This document shows positions 45,628 to 55,270 of a stretch of DNA of 64,000 nt, piece by piece; the first letter of the stretch is position 1, and each line of letters begins with the position of its first letter. The position numbers were made by a program, and so were the translations under genes. Below the pieces are notes generated by a model. The model was not told the origin of the DNA. It worked only from the letters and a program-made list of their open reading frames with translations, and ran no database searches. The stretch spans positions 186,001 through 250,000 of the forward strand of contig JAEUVE010000019.1 of NCBI GenBank assembly GCA_016786865.1. Reading direction: 5' to 3'. This stretch comes from Sediminibacterium sp. (GTDB lineage Bacteria > Bacteroidota > Bacteroidia > Chitinophagales > Chitinophagaceae).

Positions 45628-46410
45628 ATGATCGAGATTAAGGATATCAGTAAAAGTTTTGAAGGCAGAACCATTCTGGATGGCATCAGCGCCGTTATGG
45701 AAACAGGTAAATGCAACCTCATTATTGGCGCCAGCGGCAGCGGTAAAACCGTACTAACCAAATGCATGGTAGGATTGTTTAAACCCGAAACCGGTTTAAT
45801 TTCCTACGATGGCAGCGATATGGTTACCATCGACAAGAAAGAACGAAAAAACCTTCGCCAAAAGATCGGTATGCTTTTTCAGGGAAGCGCCCTGTTCGAT
45901 TCCATGACTGTTGAGGAAAACGTGCTCTTTCCCCTGCATATGTTTACCCGGCTCACCCAGGCAGAAAAAAAGAAACGCGCGGCGGAAGTGCTGGAAAGGG
46001 TGAACCTGCAGGAAGCGCATCACCGCTTTCCGGCAGAAATCAGCGGGGGCATGAAAAAACGCGTGGGTATTGCACGTGCCATTGTACTGAACCCGCAATA
46101 CCTTTTTTGTGATGAGCCCAATTCCGGTCTGGATCCGCAAACCTCACTGGTAATTGATAAGCTGATCCGGGAAATTACCGTTGAATACAATATCACTACC
46201 ATTGTGGTTACGCACGACATGAACAGTGTGATGGAAATAGGCGATCATATCGTGTACCTGCACCAGGGAAGAAAGCAATGGGAAGGCACCAACAAAGACA
46301 TTATTTTCAGCAAAGACGAATTACTCAATAATTTCATTTTCGCTTCCGAGTTCCTGCACGATGCCAAGCAACTGCGGATGATGGAAGCAGAAGGAAAAAC
46401 CGGTAAATAA
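45628..46410 (+). CDS. mlaF: MlaF-like ABC transporter ATP-binding protein
   Basis: 260 residues, ATPase for a lipid-trafficking ABC transporter. Walker A GASGSGKT at 34-41, Q-loop LFQGSALF, signature ISGGMKKRVGIARA, Walker B YLFCDEPNSGLDP, and switch His in VTHDMNSVMEIGD. The ISGGMKKRV signature is typical of MlaF. Its permease candidate is MlaE at 31497-32234. It lies between lysA (25 nt) and a thioredoxin-like gene (28 nt). Confidence 0.93.
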   Translation: MIEIKDISKSFEGRTILDGISAVMETGKCNLIIGASGSGKTVLTKCMVGLFKPETGLISYDGSDMVTIDKKERKNLRQKIGMLFQGSALFDSMTVEENVLFPLHMFTRLTQAEKKKRAAEVLERVNLQEAHHRFPAEISGGMKKRVGIARAIVLNPQYLFCDEPNSGLDPQTSLVIDKLIREITVEYNITTIVVTHDMNSVMEIGDHIVYLHQGRKQWEGTNKDIIFSKDELLNNFIFASEFLHDAKQLRMMEAEGKTGK

Positions 46411-46438
46411 ATTCGCCATACTGCACAAATCATTCACT

Positions 46439-46939
46439 ATGGGCTATAAATTATTCCTGGCATCTCTGTTCAGCACACTGGTACTGTTTGGATCGGCACA
46501 AACGGCCATCGACAACAGACCACCTTACGAAAAGAATCCTGCCATTCCGGAGTTCAAAATCTTGCAGACAGATAGTACCTGGTTTACAAACAAAGACCTT
46601 CCTGCCTATCCGTACACGGCCATTATTTACTTCAGCCCCGAATGCGGCCATTGCCAGCATGAGGCAGAAGATATTGCCAAAAATATAGACAGCCTGCAAA
46701 AGGTATTCTTTATATGGGCCAGCTACCGGGACCTCACCGATATCCGGAATTTTTACCACCATTATCAATTCAACAAATTTCCTAATATCAGAATGGGAAG
46801 AGATCCGCAGTATTTCCTGCCTTCATTCTTTCAGGCCAGGTATACCCCATTTGTAGCTTTATACAATAAAGACAGGCAGTTTGTGAAAGCCTGGGAAATG
46901 GGTGTAGAAATACCTGAATTGTTGCAATTTATTCGGTAA
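46439..46939 (+). CDS. Exported thioredoxin-like protein
   Basis: 166 residues with a Sec signal (FLASLFSTLVLFGSAQ) and a thioredoxin-like fold of the TlpA type. The redox motif is CGHC (Cys69, Cys72) in IIYFSPECGHCQHEAEDI. It acts in the periplasm; reductase, isomerase or peroxiredoxin-like roles cannot be separated by sequence alone. Last gene of the scpB-lysA-mlaF series. Confidence 0.88.
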   Translation: MGYKLFLASLFSTLVLFGSAQTAIDNRPPYEKNPAIPEFKILQTDSTWFTNKDLPAYPYTAIIYFSPECGHCQHEAEDIAKNIDSLQKVFFIWASYRDLTDIRNFYHHYQFNKFPNIRMGRDPQYFLPSFFQARYTPFVALYNKDRQFVKAWEMGVEIPELLQFIR

Positions 46940-47001
46940 AAATGTAACGGCATGGCCGTACCTTTAGGGCACAAATCTTAATCATTTAAAATATTGCATC
47001 T

Positions 47002-47931
47002 ATGAAAGTTACTGTAGTAGGCGCTGGTGCCGTTGGAGCAACCTGTGCCGATAATATCGCCCGTAAAGAACTGTGTACTGAGCTTGTTCTGCTGGATATT
47101 AAAGAAGGCCTGGCAGAAGGTAAGGCGCAGGATATGATGCAGACTGCAGCTTTACTCGGATTCGACACCAAAGTAGTTGGAAGTACCAACGATTATTCAA
47201 AAACTGCAGGCAGCAGTGTGGTAGTGATCACTTCCGGTATTCCACGTAAACCAGGTATGACCAGGGAAGAACTGATCGGTACCAACGCAGGCATTGTAAA
47301 AGGTGTGGCAGAAAACATTTTGAAATATTCTCCGGACGCCATCATCATCGTGATCAGTAATCCAATGGATACCATGACCTACCTGGCGCTTAAATCTACC
47401 GGTTTACCAAAGAACAGAATCATTGGTATGGGTGGTACTTTAGACAGCAGCCGCTTTAAATATCAGCTGAGCCAACACCTTGGATGCAGCCCTTCCGACC
47501 TGAACGCAGTAGTAGTTGGCGGACACGGAGACACAACCATGATTCCGCTGATCCGTTATGCAACCTGGAACAGCGCCCCTGTAACTGATTTTCTGACTGC
47601 AGAACAGCAGCAGCAGATCGTGAACGACACCATGGTAGGTGGCGCAACATTAACCAAGCTGATCGGAACTTCTGCATGGTATGCACCAGGCGCTGCCGGA
47701 GCTGCTTTGGTAGAAAGCATTGTACGCGATCAGAAAAAATTATTTACCTGCTGTGTTAGTCTCGATGGCGAATACGGACAGAAAGACATCTGTTTGGGTG
47801 TTCCTGTTACCATTGGTAAAAATGGCTGGGAAAAAATCATCGACTTTAAACTGAATGCAGAAGAACAGGCCGCCTTCAATAAGAGTGCAGATGCCGTACG
47901 CAATATGAACGAAGTGCTGAGCACTTTATAA
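47002..47931 (+). CDS. mdh: Malate dehydrogenase (LDH-like type)
   Basis: 309 residues. NAD-binding motif VGAGAVGATCADNIA, substrate arginines in GIPRKPGMTREEL, and catalytic His in VVGGHGDTTMIPLIRYA. This is the LDH-like (type 3) malate dehydrogenase used by Bacteroidota in the TCA cycle. A near-consensus TACCTTTAG lies about 38 nt upstream. It is closed by a hairpin terminator. Confidence 0.96.
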   Translation: MKVTVVGAGAVGATCADNIARKELCTELVLLDIKEGLAEGKAQDMMQTAALLGFDTKVVGSTNDYSKTAGSSVVVITSGIPRKPGMTREELIGTNAGIVKGVAENILKYSPDAIIIVISNPMDTMTYLALKSTGLPKNRIIGMGGTLDSSRFKYQLSQHLGCSPSDLNAVVVGGHGDTTMIPLIRYATWNSAPVTDFLTAEQQQQIVNDTMVGGATLTKLIGTSAWYAPGAAGAALVESIVRDQKKLFTCCVSLDGEYGQKDICLGVPVTIGKNGWEKIIDFKLNAEEQAAFNKSADAVRNMNEVLSTL

Positions 47932-47953
47932 TGTAAATGACAATTAAATTCAG

Positions 47954-47987
47954 ATCCCGGTTGCGAAAGTGACCGGGATTTTTTTTG
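47954..47987 (+). terminator. Terminator after mdh
   Basis: ATCCCGGT (47954-47961) pairs with ACCGGGAT (47972-47979) and runs into eight T. Confidence 0.88.
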
Positions 47988-48006
47988 CGGGTCAGCTACA
48001 TGCCGG

Positions 48007-49026
48007 TCAGCTCAACAGCTGCATAACTGTTTGGCTAATCAGCGGAATATCCTGCTGACGCATACAATTAAAATGCCCTTTGGGACATTGGCGCGTACCA
48101 TAATTGGAACAGGGCTGGCAGGACAGGCCGGGTACCAGGAAGTTTTCATGTGCTTTTCCGGAAGCATGTTGCTGCAATTGCGTTTTGCCGTAGTAGGGCT
48201 CCACATCGAGCAGGGGTGAAGTACCGCCCCAGATGGCCAGTACTTTTTTATTGAAGGCGCAGGCAATGTACTGCAAACCCGTATCGTGCGAAATCACCAG
48301 CCTCGACCTGCGTACAATATCGGCAGATTCGTGCAGGCTGAACTTACCGCAGGCATTGTATACTTTCACCGGATCCACCGCAGCAATGGCCTCCCCTTCT
48401 GTACGATCCTCCTTACCTCCTACCAGGATGATCGGAAATTCGATGCGGGTGCAGAGTTCCTTTAATTTTTCTACCGGAAGTTTTTTGGTAAAATAAGATG
48501 CACCGATCACAATAGCAATAAACCCTGCACTATGCGACATCGGAATATCATTCGCTTTGATGTGCTGATCCTCCGGAATAAAATAATCCAGCCCCCTCCC
48601 ATCGTTTACGGCGCCGGTGGGCGCAATGGCATCCAGACAACGATCCGTAATATGTCTGCGGGGCATCCGGTTGATGCCGAAGCGGGTCAATAGGAATTTC
48701 TGGAAACTTAGTTTTTCATAAGCCAGAACCGGAACCTGCAATCTCATCCGGATAATAGTGGTTCTGAAATTCTTGTGCAGGTCTACTATATAATCGAACT
48801 GTTCGGTTTTCAGTTCTTCAATCAGCTCGCTGAGGTTGTTGTTGAAATAATGAAACTGATCTATGTAGGGATTGGCTTCTGTAACCGCCCTGAAGGAAAG
48901 CTTGGTTAAAAAATGAACCCTGGCGCCGGGTACCTGCTGCTTAAGGCAACGGATGGCCGGCGAAGCAAGTACGATATCTCCGATAGAGGAAAAACGAATA
49001 ACCAGGAATTTTTTATTGCTCCACAT
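48007..49026 (-). CDS. Glycosyltransferase family 9 protein (heptosyltransferase-like)
   Basis: 339 residues with the GT-B fold of GT9. FLVIRFSSIGDIVLASPAIRCL is the usual start, and a donor-site region contains LVISHDTGLQYIACAF and LAIWGGTSPLLDVEPYYG. It most likely adds heptose or a similar sugar to lipopolysaccharide in the inner leaflet. Several cysteines occur near the C-terminus (SCQPCSNYGTRQCPKGHFNC), a pattern common in this group. It overlaps the end of the MFS gene by 14 nt. Confidence 0.92.
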   Translation of the reverse strand: MWSNKKFLVIRFSSIGDIVLASPAIRCLKQQVPGARVHFLTKLSFRAVTEANPYIDQFHYFNNNLSELIEELKTEQFDYIVDLHKNFRTTIIRMRLQVPVLAYEKLSFQKFLLTRFGINRMPRRHITDRCLDAIAPTGAVNDGRGLDYFIPEDQHIKANDIPMSHSAGFIAIVIGASYFTKKLPVEKLKELCTRIEFPIILVGGKEDRTEGEAIAAVDPVKVYNACGKFSLHESADIVRRSRLVISHDTGLQYIACAFNKKVLAIWGGTSPLLDVEPYYGKTQLQQHASGKAHENFLVPGLSCQPCSNYGTRQCPKGHFNCMRQQDIPLISQTVMQLLS

Positions 49027-50278
49027 AGTTCAGGTCCTTGTGAAAAGTTTCCTCTGTAAAGTAAAAGGCAATCATCGAAATGGTCATTACCACCAAGCCC
49101 GTGATTACACCGCTTTGCAGCAAACCCCATCCCCAGGTTTTCTGAAACAGGTCCAGGAACATCAGGTTAATGAACGGCAATGCACCGCGCACCATATTGG
49201 GAATGGTAGTGGCCGCTGTGGCACGCAGGTTGGTCCCGAACTGTTCTGCACCCATGGTTACAAAAATGGCCCAGAAACCGGTACTGAATCCCAGCAAACC
49301 GCAAATGCCGTACATCCGCACATCGCTGTTGTTGTAACTGCTGAAGAAAAGGCCGAGGGCCAGGATGCTCAGGATATAAAAAGTAAGCAGGGCTTTTTTC
49401 CTGCTCATAAAATACTGACTTACCAAACCAATCAGGATATCACCAATCGCAATGCCCACGTAGGCATACATGATGGCCCGGCCACTGTCGATGGCATTTG
49501 TACCATAAATATCTGTGGCAAAACGGTTGCTCAGGTTCACCAGGATGCCGATCACATACCAGGTAGGCAATCCAATCAGGATGGCCAGCATGTATTTTCT
49601 GAATCTTTTCCAATTGTTGAAGAACATCAGGAAGTTGCCCCGCTGCACAGTTGCCTGGTGCTTCACATGGGTAAACATGCCGCTCTCCACCACAGAGATC
49701 CGGAGCAGCAATAAACCAATACCCAGGGCTCCGCCAATTTTATAACAGAGCCGCCAGTCTTCTGTAAACTGGTAAACAAAATAGGCAAACACGGCGCCAA
49801 ACAAACCAATACCGGCAACAAGGGAAGTACCCACGCCTCTTTTATTTTTAGGAAGCAGTTCACTTACCAGGGTAATTCCTGCACCCAGTTCGCCCGCCAG
49901 GCCAATGCCCGCAATGAAACGGGCCCATGCATACTGGTCTACGGTCTGTACAAAGCCGGTGAAGAAATTGGCAATCGAATACAATGCGATGGAACCGAAC
50001 AAAACACTGAGGCGCCCTTTTTTATCGCCAATGGTTCCCCAAATGATTCCGCCGATGAGCAATCCGACCATCTGCCAGTTGATAATCTTGGTACTGGCTG
50101 CCAGCACCTGCACTTTATTGGATAGTTCTATACCCAGGCCCTGCAAACTCGGTTCCCGCACAATGGTAAACAGCAACAGATCGTAGATGTCTACAAAATA
50201 GCCGAGCGCTGCAACTACTACCGGCAGCGAAAGAATGCCATAAACTTTGGAGTGGTGAGCCGGTGCAGGATGCGTCAT
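49013..50278 (-). CDS. MFS transporter
   Basis: 421 residues with about twelve hydrophobic segments. The loop 2-3 motif GDKKGR is present (IGGIIWGTIGDKKGRLSV), and there is an EL-motif region RFIAGIGLAGELGAGITLV typical of metabolite:H+ symporters. The upstream DedA gene stops at 50283, so the ATG at 50278 (MTHPAPAHHSKVYG) is the sensible start; the frame can be extended to 50341. Substrate unknown. Confidence 0.9.
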   Translation of the reverse strand: MTHPAPAHHSKVYGILSLPVVVAALGYFVDIYDLLLFTIVREPSLQGLGIELSNKVQVLAASTKIINWQMVGLLIGGIIWGTIGDKKGRLSVLFGSIALYSIANFFTGFVQTVDQYAWARFIAGIGLAGELGAGITLVSELLPKNKRGVGTSLVAGIGLFGAVFAYFVYQFTEDWRLCYKIGGALGIGLLLLRISVVESGMFTHVKHQATVQRGNFLMFFNNWKRFRKYMLAILIGLPTWYVIGILVNLSNRFATDIYGTNAIDSGRAIMYAYVGIAIGDILIGLVSQYFMSRKKALLTFYILSILALGLFFSSYNNSDVRMYGICGLLGFSTGFWAIFVTMGAEQFGTNLRATAATTIPNMVRGALPFINLMFLDLFQKTWGWGLLQSGVITGLVVMTISMIAFYFTEETFHKDLNYVEQ

Positions 50279-50282
50279 GGGT

Positions 50283-50954
50283 TTATTTCTTTTTATTGAA
50301 TACCAGTTTAATAATGACCGGAGCAGTGGTAACGAGCACAATTCCCAGCACGATCACTTCCAGGTGATCCTTCAGATCAAATCCAAACTGCGAAAGAATC
50401 CATTTCTGCAGAAAATGTCCTGCAATCAGCATGCTCGATACCCAGGACACACAACCCACCACATTAAAGAAGGAAAACTTCTTTTGGTCCATCTGCACTA
50501 TACCGGCCACAATCGGCGCAAATGTTCTTACAATAGGAATGAAACGGGCCACGATGATGGCGCCACCTCCGTGCTTCTCATAAAAATCGTGTGCCTGCAC
50601 CAGGTAATGTCTTTTAAAGAACAGGTTCTCCTTCCACTCGTACATGGCAGGTCCTACTTTTTTTCCAAACCAGTATCCGGTAGCATTACCAAGGATACCT
50701 GCAATGGAAATCAGGACCATGAGCTGCAATAAATCGAGGTATTCATTTCCGGTAGGGATAAATTCATTAGCAATATTGGTACTGTAAATTCCGGCTACAA
50801 ACAACAAACTATCGCCCGGTAAAAAGAATCCTGCAAACAATCCGGTTTCTGCAAACACCACCAGCATAATAAGCCAGAGCCCGCCGTGCTCAATATAAAA
50901 CTGAGGCTGTAACAACTGAGACCAGTGAAAATCCAATAATATCTGCATTAACAT
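50283..50954 (-). CDS. DedA family membrane protein
   Basis: 223 residues, an inner-membrane DedA/Tvp38-type protein. The hallmark motifs are FFLPGDSLLFVAG, the GYWFGKKVGPAMYEW loop, and VARFIPIVRTFAPIVAG with conserved arginines. Members are linked to lipid-carrier flipping and envelope homeostasis. It lies directly upstream of the MFS gene and 24 nt after the DAACS symporter gene. Confidence 0.93.
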   Translation of the reverse strand: MLMQILLDFHWSQLLQPQFYIEHGGLWLIMLVVFAETGLFAGFFLPGDSLLFVAGIYSTNIANEFIPTGNEYLDLLQLMVLISIAGILGNATGYWFGKKVGPAMYEWKENLFFKRHYLVQAHDFYEKHGGGAIIVARFIPIVRTFAPIVAGIVQMDQKKFSFFNVVGCVSWVSSMLIAGHFLQKWILSQFGFDLKDHLEVIVLGIVLVTTAPVIIKLVFNKKK

Positions 50955-50978
50955 AACTCGCTGATTTCTGATTTAAAT

Positions 50979-52238
50979 TTATACAACTTGCGCTTCCTGC
51001 GGAACTTCTGCGCCAAGCTCTCCCTCCCATTTGCTCACCACGCTGGTAGCCAAAGCATTTCCCAGTACATTGGTTCCAGTTCTGAACATATCGCAGAAAT
51101 GGTCGATTGGCAGAATCAGTGCAACACCTTCCGGTGGAATCTTGAACATGGCACAGGTGGCCAGTACAATGATCAGAGAAGCCCTGGGAACACCGGCAAT
51201 TCCCTTACTGGTGAGCATCAATACGAGCAACATGGTCAACTGCTCTCCGAGCGGCATATGAATACCGTAGGCCTGTGCAATGGCCAGACTCGCAAAAGTC
51301 ATGTACATCATGCTGCCATCGAGGTTAAAGGAATAGCCCAGGGGCAGGATGAAAGAAACAATTTTATTCTTGCAACCAAATCTTTCCAGTTCCTCGGTAA
51401 GTTTCGGGAACACGGCTTCACTGCTGGTGGTACTGAAGGCAACCAGCAAAGGATTGGCAATATGGCGCAGAAGGCTCTTCATTCTCTTGCCGCCCAGTAT
51501 CAGGTATCCTACGGTACAGAGCAGGAGCCACAAAGCAGCAATGCCCATTACGAAGTAACCGAAGTAGATAAAGTAAAAATTGAAGATAGACAATCCTTTT
51601 TCGGCTACCACGGCAGCCAGGGTACCAAATACGCCGAAGGGCGCAAAATTCATTACGTAACCAACAATCTTCAGAATAATGTGCGCTGCCACATCCAGCG
51701 CTTTGATCAACGGTTTGGCATAGTCGCCTAAACTGGCCGCAGCCACGCCAAAGAGAATGGAGAACAGAACGATCTGCAGAATTTCATTGGTGGCCATGGC
51801 TTCGAATATGCTCGAAGGAACCACGTGTTCAATGAATTTTTGTATAGAAAATTCAGAGGTTTTGCCCATCAGGTCTTTTAATCCCGAATTGTCTGCCTGT
51901 GAAAGATCTATATAGGAACCCGGCTTGAAAAAATTCACCAGGAGCATACCCACCAGCAAACTCACCAGTGAAGCGCTGATGAACCAGAGCATGGCTTTTC
52001 CGCCTACACGGCCCACCGTTTTCATGTCTCCCAGTTTGGCTATGCCCACCACCAGCGTGGTAAAGACAAGCGGAGCAATAATGGTTTTAACCAGGCGAAT
52101 AAAAATAGTACCCAGTAATTTGATGTTTTTAGAGAAGGAACCCACCGTTTCCACAGAGGCTGTTTCGTGCACTATATATCCTGCCAGAATACCTAATACC
52201 ATGGCAATCAGGATATACATCGTTAGCTTATTCTTCAT
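50979..52238 (-). CDS. Dicarboxylate/amino acid:cation symporter (DAACS)
   Basis: 419 residues of the GltP/DctA family. Signature parts: a long serine-rich re-entrant region LLVAFSTTSSEAVFPKLTEE, GYSFNLDGSMMYMTFASLA, GIAGVPRASLI and PIDHFCDMFRTGTNVLGN. It probably imports glutamate, aspartate or C4-dicarboxylates with Na+ or H+. Confidence 0.94.
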   Translation of the reverse strand: MKNKLTMYILIAMVLGILAGYIVHETASVETVGSFSKNIKLLGTIFIRLVKTIIAPLVFTTLVVGIAKLGDMKTVGRVGGKAMLWFISASLVSLLVGMLLVNFFKPGSYIDLSQADNSGLKDLMGKTSEFSIQKFIEHVVPSSIFEAMATNEILQIVLFSILFGVAAASLGDYAKPLIKALDVAAHIILKIVGYVMNFAPFGVFGTLAAVVAEKGLSIFNFYFIYFGYFVMGIAALWLLLCTVGYLILGGKRMKSLLRHIANPLLVAFSTTSSEAVFPKLTEELERFGCKNKIVSFILPLGYSFNLDGSMMYMTFASLAIAQAYGIHMPLGEQLTMLLVLMLTSKGIAGVPRASLIIVLATCAMFKIPPEGVALILPIDHFCDMFRTGTNVLGNALATSVVSKWEGELGAEVPQEAQVV

Positions 52239-52378
52239 TCCGGCAATATTTGAAGCGGCAATATAACCGTTAAATTCCGAAAATGGGCACTCCGGGTTTG
52301 TATAAAGTTTTCGTGTATAAAAGCAATTTAATGCCTATTTTGCCAGAACATTTCTATCAGAACCCAATTAATTAACTT

Positions 52379-53995
52379 ATGAGTTTATTCAGAAAAAAGT
52401 CATTGTCCGATATGCTGGCAATGGCTGATGATTCAGGAAAAGGGCTTAAAAGGACCCTCGGTGCAGGCAACCTTGTTGCACTTGGAATCGGGGCCATCAT
52501 CGGCGCCGGCTTGTTTGTAAGAACCGCAGCTGCATCCGCAGAAGCCGCGGGTCCGGCCGTTACACTTTCATTTATCGTTGCAGCCATTGGTTGTGCATTT
52601 GCCGGTTTGTGTTATGCAGAATTTGCTGCCATGATCCCCATTGCGGGAAGTGCGTATGCATACAGTTACGTAACCATGGGCGAATTGATCGCCTGGATTA
52701 TCGGATGGGCATTGATTATGGAATACGCGCTGGGTGCGGCAACCGTATCCATTGCATGGAGCGAATACCTCAACAACCTGCTGGGGGGATCCATTCCGTA
52801 TGAATGGTGCCACTCACCGTTCGAAGCTTTGCACAAAGTAACCGGTGATGCTGTAGCGCAAATCACCGCATTTATGCCGGAAGCTGCTAAATCTGTAAAG
52901 AACGGAATACTGATCCTCAGCGACGATCAGTTCAATACCCTGCCAGCCAACCTGGCTTCTACAGTTGAAATCACCACAGGTATCATGAATGCACCAGCGC
53001 TGATCATTCTGTTGTTGCTGACCTTGTTGCTGATTAAAGGTTCTCAGGAATCTGCCATCGTAAACATGATCATCGTATTTATTAAAGTAGCCATTGTGTT
53101 GTTGTTCATTGGCTTTGGCTGGCAGTTCATCAAACCCGAAAACCATACTCCTTACCTGATTCCGGAAGGAACCATCGGACACGACGGATTCTTCAAATGG
53201 GGATGGGGCGGTGTACTCGGCGGCGCGGCCATCGTATTCTTTGCCTTTATTGGCTTTGATGCCGTTTCCACTGCTGCGCAGGAAGCCAAGAATCCCAAGA
53301 GAGACATGCCGATCGGTATCCTCGGATCACTGGTGGTATGTACCATTCTCTATGTGTTGTTTGGCCATGTACTGACCGGTGTAGCACACTACAGCGAATT
53401 CAAAACTGCTGGTAAGGAAGCTTCTGTAGCTTATGCCATCCAAACCTATATGAAAGGCTATGAGTGGCTGGGAACCAGCGTAACCGTAGCCATCCTGGCT
53501 GGTTTCTCCTCTGTAATCCTCGTGATGCTGATGGGCCAGAGCCGGATCTTCTACACCATGAGTAATGATGGGCTGATTCCTAAAGCATTTGGCGTACTGC
53601 ATCCCAAATACAAAACCCCATACAAGGCCAACTGGATTCTCTTTGTTTTTGTAGGCCTGTTTGCCGCGTTTGTTCCGGGCAGCGTTGCCGGAGATCTGAC
53701 CAGCTTTGGTACCCTGTTTGCCTTTGTACTGGTAAGCATTGGTGTATGGATTCTGCGTAAAAAATCTCCTGAAATTGAGCGTCCGTTCAAAACACCATTG
53801 GTTCCATTGGTACCAATTCTGGGAGCGGTGGTATGCCTGGGCATGATCATAGCCCTAGACCAACAAACCCTGAAAGTGGCGTTTGGCTGGATGGCTCTCG
53901 GTCTGCTGGTGTATTTCGGGTACAGCCGCAAGCGCAGCAAGCTGCGTAACCCGGGTGAAATTGTTCCCCACGCTTCAGATTTTGAGAAACACTAG
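52379..53995 (+). CDS. APC family amino acid permease
   Basis: 538 residues with about twelve to fourteen membrane segments. The TM1 motif GIGAIIGAGLFVRTAAAS is at about residues 37-54, with FFAFIGFDAVSTAAQEAKNP and GQSRIFYTMSNDGLIPKAF further on, all typical of cationic amino-acid transporter-like APC proteins. A TATTTTGCC sequence about 45 nt upstream is close to a -7 box but one T short. Divergent from the DAACS gene. Confidence 0.93.
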   Translation: MSLFRKKSLSDMLAMADDSGKGLKRTLGAGNLVALGIGAIIGAGLFVRTAAASAEAAGPAVTLSFIVAAIGCAFAGLCYAEFAAMIPIAGSAYAYSYVTMGELIAWIIGWALIMEYALGAATVSIAWSEYLNNLLGGSIPYEWCHSPFEALHKVTGDAVAQITAFMPEAAKSVKNGILILSDDQFNTLPANLASTVEITTGIMNAPALIILLLLTLLLIKGSQESAIVNMIIVFIKVAIVLLFIGFGWQFIKPENHTPYLIPEGTIGHDGFFKWGWGGVLGGAAIVFFAFIGFDAVSTAAQEAKNPKRDMPIGILGSLVVCTILYVLFGHVLTGVAHYSEFKTAGKEASVAYAIQTYMKGYEWLGTSVTVAILAGFSSVILVMLMGQSRIFYTMSNDGLIPKAFGVLHPKYKTPYKANWILFVFVGLFAAFVPGSVAGDLTSFGTLFAFVLVSIGVWILRKKSPEIERPFKTPLVPLVPILGAVVCLGMIIALDQQTLKVAFGWMALGLLVYFGYSRKRSKLRNPGEIVPHASDFEKH

Positions 53996-54010
53996 TTTTA
54001 TTTAAGATAT

Positions 54011-54046
54011 AAAAAACCGCTCCAGCCTTCGTTGGAGCGGTTTTTT
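54011..54046. terminator. Terminator after the APC permease gene
   Basis: AAAAAACCGCTCCA (54011-54024) pairs with TGGAGCGGTTTTTT (54033-54046). Confidence 0.9.
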
Positions 54047-54057
54047 TATGCGCATTA

Positions 54058-54089
54058 TTGGCAGCTAAGTTGGTAAACGTTAATTTTGC
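54058..54089 (+). promoter_or_regulatory. Promoter of the yebC-like gene
   Basis: TTGG at 54058 and TAATTTTGC at 54081-54089 with 20 bp between TTG and TA. The ATG is 22 nt further on. Confidence 0.72.
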
Positions 54090-54110
54090 CCTCCGAAATC
54101 AATCAGAACT

Positions 54111-54833
54111 ATGGGAAGGATTTTTGAAGTACGTAAAGCAACCATGTTTGCCCGTTGGGACAGAATGGCCAAGCAGTTTACCCGTGTAGGTAAAGAAATT
54201 GTAATTGCGGTTAAAGCCGGCGGACCGGACCCTGCCACCAACCCCGCCCTGCGTCGTTGTTTTCAGAATGCCCGTAGCGTAGGGATGCCAAAGGACCGTG
54301 TGGAGGCAGCGATCAAAAGAGCGCAGGGTAAAGACACTTCCAACTACGAAGAAATTTTATACGAAGGATATGCTCCGCATGGGGTTGCACTGTTGGTGGA
54401 AACCGCTACCGACAACCACGTACGTACCGTAGCAAACGTAAAAAGTCATTTCAATAAAGGCCATGGCGCCATGGGGAATACCGGAAGCGTAAGTTTCCAG
54501 TTTAAAAAAATGGGTGTGTTTAAACTAAAGCCTGAAGGGCTGAATATGGACGACCTGGAACTGGAACTGATCGACCATGGGCTGGATGAGCTGGGAGAAA
54601 GCAACGACGACAACGGCAACCCGATTTTAGTGCTCCGTTGTGCATTTACCGATTTTGGTAACCTGCAGAAAGCCCTGGAAGAAAAAAACATTACGCCTAT
54701 CAGCGCAGAGCTGGAATGGATTCCTACCACTACTGTTCCCGTTACCGACGAACAGGCCGAAGATGTGAGCAAACTGATTGAACGGCTTGAACAGGACGAA
54801 GACGTGAACAAGGTATTCCACAATATGGCATAA
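54111..54833 (+). CDS. YebC/PmpR family protein
   Basis: 240 residues of the TACO1/YebC family: [55 protein letters not shown] and [18 protein letters not shown]. Members are either DNA-binding regulators or translation factors that relieve ribosome stalling at proline stretches; recent work favours translation for many. It is 12 nt upstream of the DCC protein gene. Confidence 0.94.
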   Translation: MGRIFEVRKATMFARWDRMAKQFTRVGKEIVIAVKAGGPDPATNPALRRCFQNARSVGMPKDRVEAAIKRAQGKDTSNYEEILYEGYAPHGVALLVETATDNHVRTVANVKSHFNKGHGAMGNTGSVSFQFKKMGVFKLKPEGLNMDDLELELIDHGLDELGESNDDNGNPILVLRCAFTDFGNLQKALEEKNITPISAELEWIPTTTVPVTDEQAEDVSKLIERLEQDEDVNKVFHNMA

Positions 54834-54845
54834 GGCAATAGCGCC

Positions 54846-55256
54846 ATGATCAATAACCCCGATCACCCGATTGTACTCTTCGACGGTGTATGTAACTTAT
54901 GCAACCGGAGTGTACAGCTCATTCTGCGCAACGACCCGGAAAAAAAATTCAGGTATGCTGCCCTGCAAAGCAGTTTTGGCCAACGTGTGCTCGAAGGAGC
55001 GGGATTGCCTGCAGACCAGCTGAACACCCTGCTGCTGTTGAAGAATGGAAAATTGTACCGGAAATCGACTGCTGCATTGCTGATTGCAGCAGAATTGAGC
55101 GGGCTATGGCCGGTATTGTATGCATTCACCATTCTTCCTGCATTTATCAGAGACCCCTTGTACGATCTGGTTGCCGGCAACCGCTACAGGCTGTTTGGCA
55201 AACAGGCTGCATGCATGGTTCCGGATGCAAAAACAAAAGACCTCTTTCTGGACTGA
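54846..55256 (+). CDS. DCC family thiol-disulfide oxidoreductase (DUF393)
   Basis: 136 residues. It opens with the family motif in VLFDGVCNLCNRSVQ (DxxCxxC, Cys16 and Cys19), then RYAALQSSFGQ and LYDLVAGNRYRLFGKQ. The thioredoxin-like redox role is predicted for the family. It is probably co-transcribed with the yebC-like gene and is convergent with the E1 gene. Confidence 0.92.
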   Translation: MINNPDHPIVLFDGVCNLCNRSVQLILRNDPEKKFRYAALQSSFGQRVLEGAGLPADQLNTLLLLKNGKLYRKSTAALLIAAELSGLWPVLYAFTILPAFIRDPLYDLVAGNRYRLFGKQAACMVPDAKTKDLFLD

Positions 55257-55270
55257 AGCCTGCAGTAATT

